Shown here in pieces: positions 14,613 through 22,229 of a stretch of 23,544 bases of DNA (positions are counted from its first letter, which is position 1; every line of letters begins with the position of its first letter). The notes under the pieces are model-generated. The model was not told the origin of the DNA and ran no database searches. It saw only the letters and a list, made by a program, of their open reading frames with translations. Origin of the DNA: Gammaproteobacteria bacterium. GTDB lineage: Bacteria; Pseudomonadota; Gammaproteobacteria; Enterobacterales; Kangiellaceae. The position numbers and the translations under genes are program-made. Where the stretch lies: positions 1 through 23,544 of the forward strand of contig JABXIW010000320.1 of NCBI GenBank assembly GCA_013372875.1. Reading direction: 5' to 3'.

Positions 14613-16063
14613 TAGAATGATACCGTTTCAAACTCGCGAGCCTTATCTAATCGCTCCTCACGAGAACGCTTATGCTCTTCTTCGGCAATTTCTAGCTGAG
14701 TTTTTTCTTCTAGCAAAGCAATATGCATCTTCCTATACATTTTTAATGAATAAAAACTAAAGGGACTGAAAAACAACTTAATAATCACAGGCATCAACTC
14801 AATAGCTATAAAGAATATTTTTAACAACCAGCTGAACAAAATAGCGGCTTGCCCGACTTCAGGGTCATTATGAATGCTTTGTAAGCCTAAATACCTGCGC
14901 AAAAAGCCTGTTTTCACCTCATAGAATAAGCCATCATTGACTAGAGTCACTCTATACTCTTCGAGCTTCAGCTGTTTGCGATCGATTTGATTATTTAACT
15001 CTAAAGTCGCGGTAGCTATGTTCTGTTCTAAACGAGCCAACGTGGCCTCATTACTTTCGAAATTGACTTCACTTTGCGCCAGTAAATTACTCTCTTTCTG
15101 TACCTCATTTAAGGCGCTGGTAGCAGTCTCAATATCAGGGTTAAGCGCCTCTAACTTTGTTTTAGAATCACTCAGACTTTGCTCAAGAATCCCAATTTGC
15201 TTTTCAAGGTCAGTATAGGTTTTAACGGCTCTTTGGTATTTGGGCCCTTCGGTTGGAGCACGACCATCTCGGCCAGTGCGCTCTAAAATAGCTTCATTAA
15301 ACCAAAAGTCATAATCTTTTCTGGCAGCAGCTATTCGCTCATTAAGCGCTGCAATTTCTGCAATCAGGACTTGCTGTGATTTCTGAAGTTCAGACAAATT
15401 CGTTTGCTTTACATCTAAATTATTTTGCACAACATCAGGATCGCTTGACTGCTCAACAGCTTTATATGAATTAATTTGATTACGCACCAATTCAATTTGA
15501 GTTTGCAGGTCTGCAACACGCTTTTTATCAACATCAATAGCGGTATCCAGTTCTTTTTCATAATCCGTTAAGCGTTGAAAATATTCTCTGTTATTCTGAT
15601 TAGATTCTTTTTGGATCTGCTCATCAATCGCTGTCGATTGCAAGCTAATTTCAGCTAACGTCGCCAAGCCAATAGCAATAATCAACGAATAAATAATTCT
15701 TGGAATGAGCCCCATCAGACTACGAAATGGCAGGCCATTTTTAAATGGGTTTCGTAATGCCCAATCTGATCCAATAATCGCCTGGTCAAGAAAAAACAAC
15801 GTTAGTGCAAAAATAAAGCCCGTAATTACAGCCGCGGTAGTTCCTAAAAATAGCGATACACCATAAGAAAACAATAGAAAAGTAAAGGCAAAAGTAACCA
15901 ACTGCCGAAATACCATGGCATAGGCCAGCATTCGATCATAGCGACCACATTCGGATAAAACTTCGGAGTCCGTTAAAGAAAGAAAAGAGATAAGACGAAA
16001 GAAAATTGAGTCCTTTTTTGGCTCCGACTCAAGAGCGCTCGATGATTCAGGTTCATTTGTCAT
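14612..16063 (-). CDS. DUF4407 membrane protein with long coiled coil
   Basis: A 483-residue protein. From the N-terminus: an acidic tail, a helix FFRLISFLSL, then three hydrophobic segments (about residues 47-69, 74-94 and 118-140), a very long Glu/Gln/Leu-rich coiled-coil region (about 150-390), and a last membrane segment around AAILFSWLLKIFFIAIELMP with a charged C-terminal tail. The early LSECGRYDRMLAYAM and FFLDQAIIGSDW segments mark the DUF4407 family, whose role is unknown. The coiled coil probably lies in the periplasm. The frame extends to a TTG at 16102, but the ATG at 16063 has AAAGGTG just upstream and is preferred. It is the first gene of the operon and is coupled to the reductase gene. 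No clear promoter stands out in 16064-16273. Confidence 0.85.
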   Translation of the reverse strand: MTNEPESSSALESEPKKDSIFFRLISFLSLTDSEVLSECGRYDRMLAYAMVFRQLVTFAFTFLLFSYGVSLFLGTTAAVITGFIFALTLFFLDQAIIGSDWALRNPFKNGLPFRSLMGLIPRIIYSLIIAIGLATLAEISLQSTAIDEQIQKESNQNNREYFQRLTDYEKELDTAIDVDKKRVADLQTQIELVRNQINSYKAVEQSSDPDVVQNNLDVKQTNLSELQKSQQVLIAEIAALNERIAAARKDYDFWFNEAILERTGRDGRAPTEGPKYQRAVKTYTDLEKQIGILEQSLSDSKTKLEALNPDIETATSALNEVQKESNLLAQSEVNFESNEATLARLEQNIATATLELNNQIDRKQLKLEEYRVTLVNDGLFYEVKTGFLRRYLGLQSIHNDPEVGQAAILFSWLLKIFFIAIELMPVIIKLFFSPFSFYSLKMYRKMHIALLEEKTQLEIAEEEHKRSREERLDKAREFETVSF

Positions 16064-16273
16064 GGCCGCACCTTTTAATTGATTATTATTTGGAATAATC
16101 AAGCAGATGCCCCAATTTCAATACAAACTAATTCCAAGCAAACTGCTTAGTAACTTCTTACAGTATGACAAAATTAATGTTTCCAAGTTCGCTAACTATT
16201 GTAAAGAAATGTAACTCTATGAGGTTTTTTATGATTCTGTGACCTATCACGCTTATTCAAGCATGAGCCTTTA

Positions 16274-17476
16274 CTAAACCGAGGAAAGATTAGAAGACTC
16301 GGTATGTTCTTGATAACAGTCTCTGCCTTTATTCTTCGCTTTATACATCGCTTTATCAGCGTTATTAATAATCTGACGCAAATCCGTTGGCAAAGTTATT
16401 GAACCATAAGCAATACCAATACTGACAGTAAATTGAATGTTTTTATCGTCCACCAAAATCAAAGCGTCGCGAGTTTTACTGCAAATATTTGCGGCGATTG
16501 CCTCTGCTTCCAGTTTATCGCTGTTGGGCAAGACCACGATAAACTCTTCGCCACCGGTGCGACCTAGCATTGAACTTTTGGGAACGGCTCTTGAAACCAA
16601 TTGAGCAAAATGGATTAATACTTTATCGCCAACTAGGTGACCAAACTGATCGTTAATAGACTTAAATTTATCCAAATCTAAGACTAAAACACTTACCGAA
16701 GAAATATCACCAGCTTTGATCGACTGCTGACATTCAGCGAAAATAGCCCGACGATTGAGCAAGTTAGTCAAAGGATCACGGTCTGCCAAAGATTGTAGGT
16801 CTTTCTGCAGCTTTAAATTAGTCATCAAAGCAAAAGAAATGGTAGACCAAAAAATAAAAATGATTGCTTCAGTCAACATCCAAACGGAACCAGCGGCGCC
16901 GGAAAGCAAAGAATCCGTTGGATCGTCCGAAATGGTTAAAAATACTCGAGACAAGAAGAATAGGCCATGAAAGCTGATGCCTACACCGACCACCGCTGCA
17001 ATACCGCTCTTGGTCTTAAATAATGGCCATAAAATGATGAAAGCCCGCAGCATGATCACAAAGCTAAAGAAGCTGAGCATTACTACTCTTAATTGAATGT
17101 CAGGCTTCAAAACCGTCCAGTAGTAATAGCCAAGCAGCAGCAATATAACACCAATTAATTCAATTAAAACAGGTGTGGATTTAATACCTTGATACTTAGA
17201 AAACCCTCGCAGTAAGATGAAAGAGCCAACCACAATTAGCATATTTGCAAGAATGATAGAGAGCCAATCAGACCATATCCCTCTTGGCAAATATAACAAC
17301 AAGCCAATCGCCCATAGCCATTGCATTAAAGCCCATTCCCTCGTGCCTCGAACATGCTTGTTCATTTGCCAATTCGCCGTCAGCATCACCGCCGCAACCA
17401 CCGACAGGATGCCAGTGATAAAAACTAAAGTTGGTACATCAATTGAAAAGTTAAGAATATTCGCTCCTCTAGCCAC
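16274..17476 (-). CDS. diguanylate cyclase with seven-helix membrane sensor
   Basis: About 400 residues. Seven hydrophobic helices (from about residue 14 to 218) form an integral sensor, followed by a cytoplasmic GGDEF domain: DPLTNLLNRRAIF, LVLDLDKFKSINDQFGH and the active site GRTGGEEF (GGEEF, 308-312). Such enzymes make cyclic di-GMP from two GTP. The inhibitory RxxD site expected five residues ahead of GGEEF reads PKSS, so product inhibition at that site is unlikely. The start is uncertain: the only in-frame standard start is a GTG at 17476 without a ribosome site, while an AGAGGAG ribosome-site sequence sits after it, five bases ahead of an in-frame ATT at 17458. The gene lies about 57 bases downstream of a GNAT gene; a TATTAT box upstream suggests its own promoter. 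Confidence 0.9.
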   Translation of the reverse strand: MARGANILNFSIDVPTLVFITGILSVVAAVMLTANWQMNKHVRGTREWALMQWLWAIGLLLYLPRGIWSDWLSIILANMLIVVGSFILLRGFSKYQGIKSTPVLIELIGVILLLLGYYYWTVLKPDIQLRVVMLSFFSFVIMLRAFIILWPLFKTKSGIAAVVGVGISFHGLFFLSRVFLTISDDPTDSLLSGAAGSVWMLTEAIIFIFWSTISFALMTNLKLQKDLQSLADRDPLTNLLNRRAIFAECQQSIKAGDISSVSVLVLDLDKFKSINDQFGHLVGDKVLIHFAQLVSRAVPKSSMLGRTGGEEFIVVLPNSDKLEAEAIAANICSKTRDALILVDDKNIQFTVSIGIAYGSITLPTDLRQIINNADKAMYKAKNKGRDCYQEHTESSNLSSV

Positions 17477-17533
17477 AGCTCATTTCATCCTGAAATTCGA
17501 TCTATAATACTTTCTGCAAACGATTTAAACCAG

Positions 17534-18043
17534 CTATTTAACTTTCAAATCCCTTCTATATAAGGCAATAACCTCGCCATTCTCTTCAAACTCTTTAATA
17601 AATTGCAAGCCTATTTTTTTCAGAAGCCGAATCGATGCTTGATTATTCGGGCTGCAAATTCCATAAATCGTTTGCATAGCATACGGATGCACTGCCACAT
17701 CTACACAAGCTTTTGCCGCTTCTTGTGCATAGCCCTTTCTCCAATATTCTGGCAAAAAAGCATAGCCTATATCTGCTGAATCTAAATAATCACGCTTAAA
17801 ATAGCCGCAAAGGCCAATAGATTGATTCGAATCTTTAAGCTCAACTAGCCAAGAACCGTAGCCATGTTTATGGTAAGAGTCCAAAGGACCATTCTCAATA
17901 TAGGCTTGGGCATCATCTAAATTAGCCACTTTCTTATCGCCAATATTTTCCAACCAAGCGGCTGTATTCACTAGCTCAAAAATGAATTCTGCGTCTTCAA
18001 GCGTAAACTTTCGTAATCTCAATCGCTCAGTTTCGATTATCAT
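17534..18043 (-). CDS. GNAT acetyltransferase (RimJ/RimL-like)
   Basis: A 169-residue cytoplasmic acetyltransferase. ETERLRLRKFTLEDAEFIF at the start, DIGYAFLPEYWRKGYAQEA (acetyl-CoA loop RKGYA at about 102-106) and PNNQASIRLLKKIGL are standard for the RimJ/RimL branch of the GNAT family. Members acetylate ribosomal protein N-termini or other amines, including some small molecules, and the target here cannot be told. Length is typical. The ATG at 18043 is within a few codons of the conserved start. It is divergent from the gene at 18178, with a 134-base gap that carries a reasonable promoter for this gene. Confidence 0.9.
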   Translation of the reverse strand: MIIETERLRLRKFTLEDAEFIFELVNTAAWLENIGDKKVANLDDAQAYIENGPLDSYHKHGYGSWLVELKDSNQSIGLCGYFKRDYLDSADIGYAFLPEYWRKGYAQEAAKACVDVAVHPYAMQTIYGICSPNNQASIRLLKKIGLQFIKEFEENGEVIALYRRDLKVK

Positions 18044-18071
18044 AGCTCGTATCTAGTTGATTTTTATAGGC

Positions 18072-18100
18072 ATACTAGGATGTAAATTCACAAATAACAA
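18072..18100 (-). promoter_or_regulatory. probable promoter of the GNAT gene
   Basis: On the minus strand TTGTTA (complement of 18095-18100) lies 17 bases from TAGTAT (complement of 18072-18077), about 29 bases before the ATG. A promoter for the divergent plus-strand gene is less clear in the same gap. Confidence 0.45.
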
Positions 18101-18177
18101 TGAATTTTCACACAAAATTAGTGTCTAAATTTTGAACATTGCGAGAATGTGTTATTGATAACTTGAAGGAGTATGAT

Positions 18178-18714
18178 ATGGGTCAATTATTGTATGAATC
18201 GGATGAATTCATCCCCCTAGAGGAAACTTATCACGACCTAAAAAACTACCGTGTCGAAGATAAGGATCTGCATGTATTCGCCAAAAAGCAAGGCAAGGTG
18301 TTACGACATGGGCTTAATGCCGCCAACTTTTGGTATAAAACTAACTTAGTGAACGGTGCCATTAGAGGATTAGCCTTTGGCATAATCGGCGGCCTGTTAA
18401 TAGCATGGCTATTCACAGCCACCAATTTTTTTGAAGGCAACTATGGCACGGCAGGCTTTATCCTGACCATGTTGCTAGGTATGGGCTTTGGCGCATGGCT
18501 AGGTGGTTTTCTTGGATTACAATCAAGAAACTACCAATTGCGCAAACACTATAAATTTGTGGACGAAGGCAAATATTTATTACTGATAGATGCCCATGGT
18601 AAAGACGTTAATGCAATTAAGAATTGTATTAAACACCAGCATCCACAGCTGCAATTTTTAAGTGATGAAATCGAGACTATGGTGCCTTTCGAAAAATTCC
18701 AAACCACACATTAA
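18178..18714 (+). CDS. two-helix glycine-rich membrane protein, DUF1269-like, function unknown
   Basis: A 178-residue protein starting MGQLLYESDE. Two glycine-rich hydrophobic segments (about residues 59-80 and 90-114, with GFGAWLGGFLG) could form a tight helical hairpin in the inner membrane. After them, GKYLLLIDAHGKDVNAIKNC and IKHQHPQLQF resemble the C-terminal part of DUF1269-type proteins, where a short alpha-beta domain follows glycine-rich helices. I cannot give a function. The frame extends upstream to an ATG at 18139, but a perfect AAGGAG six bases before 18178 fixes the start there. The gene stands alone with its own terminator at 18731-18756. Confidence 0.8.
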   Translation: MGQLLYESDEFIPLEETYHDLKNYRVEDKDLHVFAKKQGKVLRHGLNAANFWYKTNLVNGAIRGLAFGIIGGLLIAWLFTATNFFEGNYGTAGFILTMLLGMGFGAWLGGFLGLQSRNYQLRKHYKFVDEGKYLLLIDAHGKDVNAIKNCIKHQHPQLQFLSDEIETMVPFEKFQTTH

Positions 18715-18730
18715 TTTACTAGAATCAAAC

Positions 18731-18756
18731 AAGGGCGCTAAGCGCCCTTTTGTTTT
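18731..18756 (+). terminator. rho-independent terminator
   Basis: An 8-base-pair stem, AAGGGCGC with GCGCCCTT and a 3-base loop, followed by TTTGTTTT, 16 bases after the stop of the gene at 18178-18714. Confidence 0.9.
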
Positions 18757-18916
18757 GCATAAATAATTCTACCAAGTGTTAGCTTTATTTACATAAGCCT
18801 TAATACTGTCAAATATGCTTACAATGCAAATTTGCAAAATGAGCTTTGGCTCTCAATTCCCTAAAAAAATAACTCTAAGCTATAAGTGATATTAACAACA
18901 AACTATCGGAGGGAAT

Positions 18917-19870
18917 ATGATAGTCAGCAAATTATCCATACCACTAGTTATAGCAACCATTGTTACCATGGTATTTTTCAACACGGCCAAGGGAAACGAA
19001 GATAAACGAGCAGCTATGCTACAGATTATCGAGCAACAAATTGGTATTCACCGAAATATGGGCTCTAATACTCAAGTCGAAAACTTGCAGAGCGCAAAAA
19101 ACCAATTGCTGCAGTTATCATTTGAAGAGCTGCAAGCATTACCCGAAACACCTTTACTCAACAATTTTAAATCGGTCAATGATAAGTTATTACTTGAAAC
19201 TCAAAATATGCTATCCAATAAAACCGCGCCAAACTTTAGTCTTAAAGCAACCACCACATTAACTCAGCCCGACTATGCCGACTTTCCATTGTGCGGTACA
19301 GCGCCCGGCGAACGATATGACGATATAGCTGTTTTTGCTTCCGAGCAGGCACTATTTGTTGCTGAAACGGTCAGAGAAGTCGCTTCTCGCGCCTGTGAGC
19401 AAGTTGCTGTTGCAGCAGGCTTTGGTGGTAACACCTCGGCCGCCTGTTTGATTAGTGATGCGGTCTATATTGCCGCTAAAGAAGCTCATAACATTTTGAG
19501 TTTCTGTGATGCGGAAGTGGATGAGGCGCAATTGGAAACAACATTCCTAAGAACCGAAGATTTGTTCAATTTAGGACATGAGATATCCGACGAATTAGCA
19601 GCCCATGACTCTGCTATAGCCTCCTTATTAGGTACTCACGACAGCGATATCAAAGATGCTATTAATCAGCATGATATCGACATTAAGTCAGATATTTTTC
19701 AGCATGATAGCGATCTCAAAGCAGCTTTATCTCAACATGATACTGAGGTCAAGGAACTGCTGAACTTGGTGCTCGGTGGCCAAGCACAAATCCTCGCTAA
19801 TCAAGCAGAAATTATTGAATTATTAAAAACCCCATCAGGGCGTAGAGATGGCTGGAACAAGCAGCCTTAA
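18917..19870 (+). CDS. secreted protein with five 11-residue coiled-coil repeats
   Basis: A 317-residue protein I cannot assign to a named family. The first about 25 residues are a cleavable secretion signal (hydrophobic core about 7-22, cut near AKG). A helical, charged part follows to about 110, then a middle part with four cysteines (126, 160, 177, 197), probably paired in the periplasm or outside. From residue 230 to 284 five units of exactly 11 residues repeat with histidine-aspartate at the start (for example HDSDIKDAINQ and HDSDLKAALSQ), typical of a right-handed hendecad coiled coil, which could oligomerise the protein. The ribosome site GGAGGG lies just ahead of the ATG. It is monocistronic, ending in a terminator shared with the opposing GFA gene. 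It may be exported or anchored on the surface; no anchor is visible. Confidence 0.85.
   Translation: MIVSKLSIPLVIATIVTMVFFNTAKGNEDKRAAMLQIIEQQIGIHRNMGSNTQVENLQSAKNQLLQLSFEELQALPETPLLNNFKSVNDKLLLETQNMLSNKTAPNFSLKATTTLTQPDYADFPLCGTAPGERYDDIAVFASEQALFVAETVREVASRACEQVAVAAGFGGNTSAACLISDAVYIAAKEAHNILSFCDAEVDEAQLETTFLRTEDLFNLGHEISDELAAHDSAIASLLGTHDSDIKDAINQHDIDIKSDIFQHDSDLKAALSQHDTEVKELLNLVLGGQAQILANQAEIIELLKTPSGRRDGWNKQP
19604..19768 (+). repeat. five in-frame 33-base units coding for 11-residue repeats
   Basis: Histidine codons at residues 230, 241, 252, 263 and 274 are exactly 33 bases apart, each opening a His-Asp-x-x-(Ile/Leu/Val) unit. The DNA copies have diverged, so this is an old, protein-level repeat rather than a recent expansion. 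Confidence 0.85.
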
Positions 19871-19877
19871 AAACAAC

Positions 19878-19902
19878 AAAAGCCAGCTCTAAGCTGGCTT
19901 TT
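19878..19902. terminator. bidirectional terminator between convergent genes
   Basis: An 11-base-pair stem (AAAAGCCAGCT-type arm with AGCTGGCTTTT, 3-base loop) followed by T-runs on both strands. It closes the repeat-protein gene on plus and the GFA gene on minus. The stop codon of the GFA gene (complement of 19889-19891) is the loop itself. Confidence 0.85.
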
Positions 19903-20320
19903 TTATGATTTCAATTGGCATCCATATTTGCTTCCACCTTTCAAGCTTATCATCGACGATAAGCTTTTTAGGTGAGACCGTTTCCGAGCTACCCAGCAAA
20001 AGATATTCATCTAATAACTTAGCATTTAGCGAACCTATTAATCCTTTAGACTGCTTATCACTTTGGTAAGAAGCGCAAATAACATCATCGCAGTCTGGGC
20101 AAGCTAAAAAGTCAGCCTGTTTTGAGCCTTGTTGATAAGATTTTAATGGCTTTTGATTGATAATGGTTAAGTTTCCATGTGGTTCAGAAAGATAGCCGAT
20201 CTTTCTTGCACTACAAAAATCACAATCACAACGGCGCTCTGCAAATATTGATAATTTGAGCATCGAGTGAAACTCCAACTTCACTTTGCCACAACTACAA
20301 GCACCGTAATATAAATTCAT
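19889..20320 (-). CDS. GFA/CENP-V fold zinc-binding protein
   Basis: A 143-residue protein of the GFA (glutathione-dependent formaldehyde-activating) fold. Zinc-binding cysteines fall in the right order: GACSCGKV (8 and 10), RRCDCDFCSARK (31, 33, 36) and LACPDCDD (74 and 77). The name comes from Gfa of Paracoccus; most relatives, including this one, have no shown link to formaldehyde, and the role is open. No export signal is visible, so it should be cytoplasmic. An AAAGGA ribosome site lies about nine bases before the ATG. It is divergent from the FAD oxidoreductase gene, and its stop codon is inside the terminator shared with the repeat-protein gene. Confidence 0.88.
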   Translation of the reverse strand: MNLYYGACSCGKVKLEFHSMLKLSIFAERRCDCDFCSARKIGYLSEPHGNLTIINQKPLKSYQQGSKQADFLACPDCDDVICASYQSDKQSKGLIGSLNAKLLDEYLLLGSSETVSPKKLIVDDKLERWKQIWMPIEIIKKPA

Positions 20321-20398
20321 TGATAATTATCCTTTAACTATTAAGGTAAAACTCAAAAACTGTTACTCTTACTTATCGCTTAAATCCCAATCATCATT

Positions 20399-21688
20399 AT
20401 GTCACAGCCCTACCCTAACAGCTATTACGCAGCCACAACCAATTACACTTTAGAGCAAAATGAACTTCCCAATAATTTGGAAGTTGAAACTTGTATTATT
20501 GGCGCAGGATATGCGGGTTTAATGACCGCTTTAGGTTTAATAGAGCGCGGACATACCAGTGTTGCTGTTATTGAGAAAAACAAAGTGGGTTTTGGCTGCT
20601 CAGGACGCAATGGTGGTTTTGTTTTTGGTGGCTACTCACTCGGCCCAAGAGCATTAATCAAGCAAGTTGGTGAGCAAAAAGCGTATGAGCTTTATCAATT
20701 TACCAAGTCAGCAGTAAACCTAATTCGCAAGCGTGTTGAGCAATATCAAATTGATTGTGATTTAGTAGATGAAGGCGTTATCTGGGCCAATTGGTTTAAA
20801 GATCAAAAGCTGCTTCATAATGAACAAGCCTTTATGCGCGATAAGATGGGGGTCGATTGGTCGTATATTTCACCTGAAGAATTAAAACAGCAAATTAATA
20901 CCGAACGGTATCATGGCGGTCTATTCGAGCCAAATGCCATGCACTTTCATCCCCTTAACTATGCACTAGGAATAGCTCAAGAAATTATCAAACAAGGCGG
21001 CCAAATCTTTGAAAGTTGTGAAGTTTTGGATATTGATTATCAATCAGCTACAAAAACCATAAAAACAACTCAAGGCATTATCAAGGCCAAAAACATTGTC
21101 GTTTCAGGTGGTGGCTATTTAGGCGATGTATTTAAGCCAGTTTCTCGTTCTATATTGCCCATCGCAACCTATGTTATGGCTACAGAGCCGCTTGGAGAAC
21201 GCTTAAAAGATTTTATCAATACCAATGCCGCCATTTACGATACCCGCTTCGCCTTTGATTATTATCGCCCATTAAAAGACAGCCGTATCCTGTGGGGTGG
21301 CCGTATTCATGCCAACACCAAGAAGCCAAAAGACTTAGATCATTTGCTGCAAAAAGATATGCTAAAGGTCTTCCCTGAACTCGAAAATGTAAAAGTGGAA
21401 TACGACTGGCAAGGCTTTATGGCTTACGCCCGCCATCAAATGGCACAAATTGGCGAAGTCGCGCCTGGCGTTTGGTATGGCATTGGCTTTGGTGGTCACG
21501 GCGTCGCGCCGACCACCGCCGCAGGCGAAATCTTAGCCGAAGCCATTTCAGGCCAAGGTGATACCTACAAACAATTCCAACCTTGGGGGTTGCCTTGGAA
21601 TGGAGGTGCTTTTGGCCCTGCCGCAGCGCAACTTAGCTACTGGTGGTATCAATTAAAGGATTGGTGGAAAGATACTGTGAAGCGATAA
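20399..21688 (+). CDS. FAD-dependent oxidoreductase (DAO family, PuuB-like)
   Basis: A 429-residue flavoenzyme. The FAD-binding dinucleotide fold is clear: VETCIIGAGYAGLMTALGL (GxGxxG at 35-40), with the ribose-binding glutamate at about 59 in VAVIEKNKVG and GCSGRNGGFV (66-75) next. IVVSGGGYLGD in the middle and GIGFGGHGVAPTTAAGE near the end are the usual DAO-family segments. The N-terminal SYYAATTNYT and the general length recall gamma-glutamylputrescine oxidases and similar amine oxidases; no putrescine-pathway gene is near, so the substrate is open. The ATG at 20399 has no clear ribosome site, but conserved residues begin soon after. Its 3' end lies only 17 bases from the opposing DUF3592 gene, with no clear terminator between. 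Confidence 0.88.
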   Translation: MSQPYPNSYYAATTNYTLEQNELPNNLEVETCIIGAGYAGLMTALGLIERGHTSVAVIEKNKVGFGCSGRNGGFVFGGYSLGPRALIKQVGEQKAYELYQFTKSAVNLIRKRVEQYQIDCDLVDEGVIWANWFKDQKLLHNEQAFMRDKMGVDWSYISPEELKQQINTERYHGGLFEPNAMHFHPLNYALGIAQEIIKQGGQIFESCEVLDIDYQSATKTIKTTQGIIKAKNIVVSGGGYLGDVFKPVSRSILPIATYVMATEPLGERLKDFINTNAAIYDTRFAFDYYRPLKDSRILWGGRIHANTKKPKDLDHLLQKDMLKVFPELENVKVEYDWQGFMAYARHQMAQIGEVAPGVWYGIGFGGHGVAPTTAAGEILAEAISGQGDTYKQFQPWGLPWNGGAFGPAAAQLSYWWYQLKDWWKDTVKR

Positions 21689-21705
21689 GCTCAAATCGAT
21701 TACGC

Positions 21706-22218
21706 TTAAAGCTCTTTTGTTAAATCTTTCATAAACATTGGTCCACGATTAGTTTTGTCGTGAGGTAATTTTAGTTTAATAAAAATGCTGGATATTTCGG
21801 GATTGTTTGGATCATAGTTAATAATAACTGGCTTACCTATTTGATAATCTAATAAAAACCTCTCAACATCCTCTCTAGTAGCATTATTGACAAGCACTAC
21901 AGCTAAATTATTACCAGTATATTCTCTACCATCAATCTGATACTTATACTCGATATAAGGCTTATACGAAGTAAAAGAACTTGAGCCCAGACCATCAGAA
22001 TCAAGGCTTGAACCGGAGTGTTCTATAATTAAATCCGTCACGATTATAGTTGCTGAGGTTCTTTGCCAATGATTGTATTGTTGAGCATGGTTATTAGCAA
22101 ACGTAACAAAAAGACCGAGTCCTTTTTTAATTTTTTTAGCAAAAAAATATAACACTGCTATTGAAATAATCGTCATTATCCCAAAGGTTGTTAGCATGAC
22201 TATTAACTCATTTGACAT
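21706..22218 (-). CDS. DUF3592 membrane protein
   Basis: A 170-residue protein with one N-terminal membrane helix (about residues 6-27) followed by a basic KKIKKG. The rest is the DUF3592 domain: the TSATIIVTDLIIEHSG strand, YKPYIEYKYQIDGREYTGNN and IGKPVIINYDPNNPEISSI, which are the defining segments. The domain is beta-rich and found in many bacteria with no settled role. It lies 11 bases downstream of arfB on the same strand and is likely the last gene of the prpF-arfB set. The ATG at 22218 is preceded by only a weak ribosome site. Confidence 0.85.
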   Translation of the reverse strand: MSNELIVMLTTFGIMTIISIAVLYFFAKKIKKGLGLFVTFANNHAQQYNHWQRTSATIIVTDLIIEHSGSSLDSDGLGSSSFTSYKPYIEYKYQIDGREYTGNNLAVVLVNNATREDVERFLLDYQIGKPVIINYDPNNPEISSIFIKLKLPHDKTNRGPMFMKDLTKEL

Positions 22219-22229
22219 AATCTACTCTT

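Noticed and set aside
16218..16241. Seven-codon plus-strand frame in the gap upstream of the DUF4407 gene
   Set aside because: Too short, with no ribosome site; probably chance.
18815..18889. 24-codon plus-strand frame upstream of the repeat-protein gene
   Set aside because: No ribosome site, no promoter of its own, mixed composition; unlike the unit at 6291-6526 it has no supporting context.
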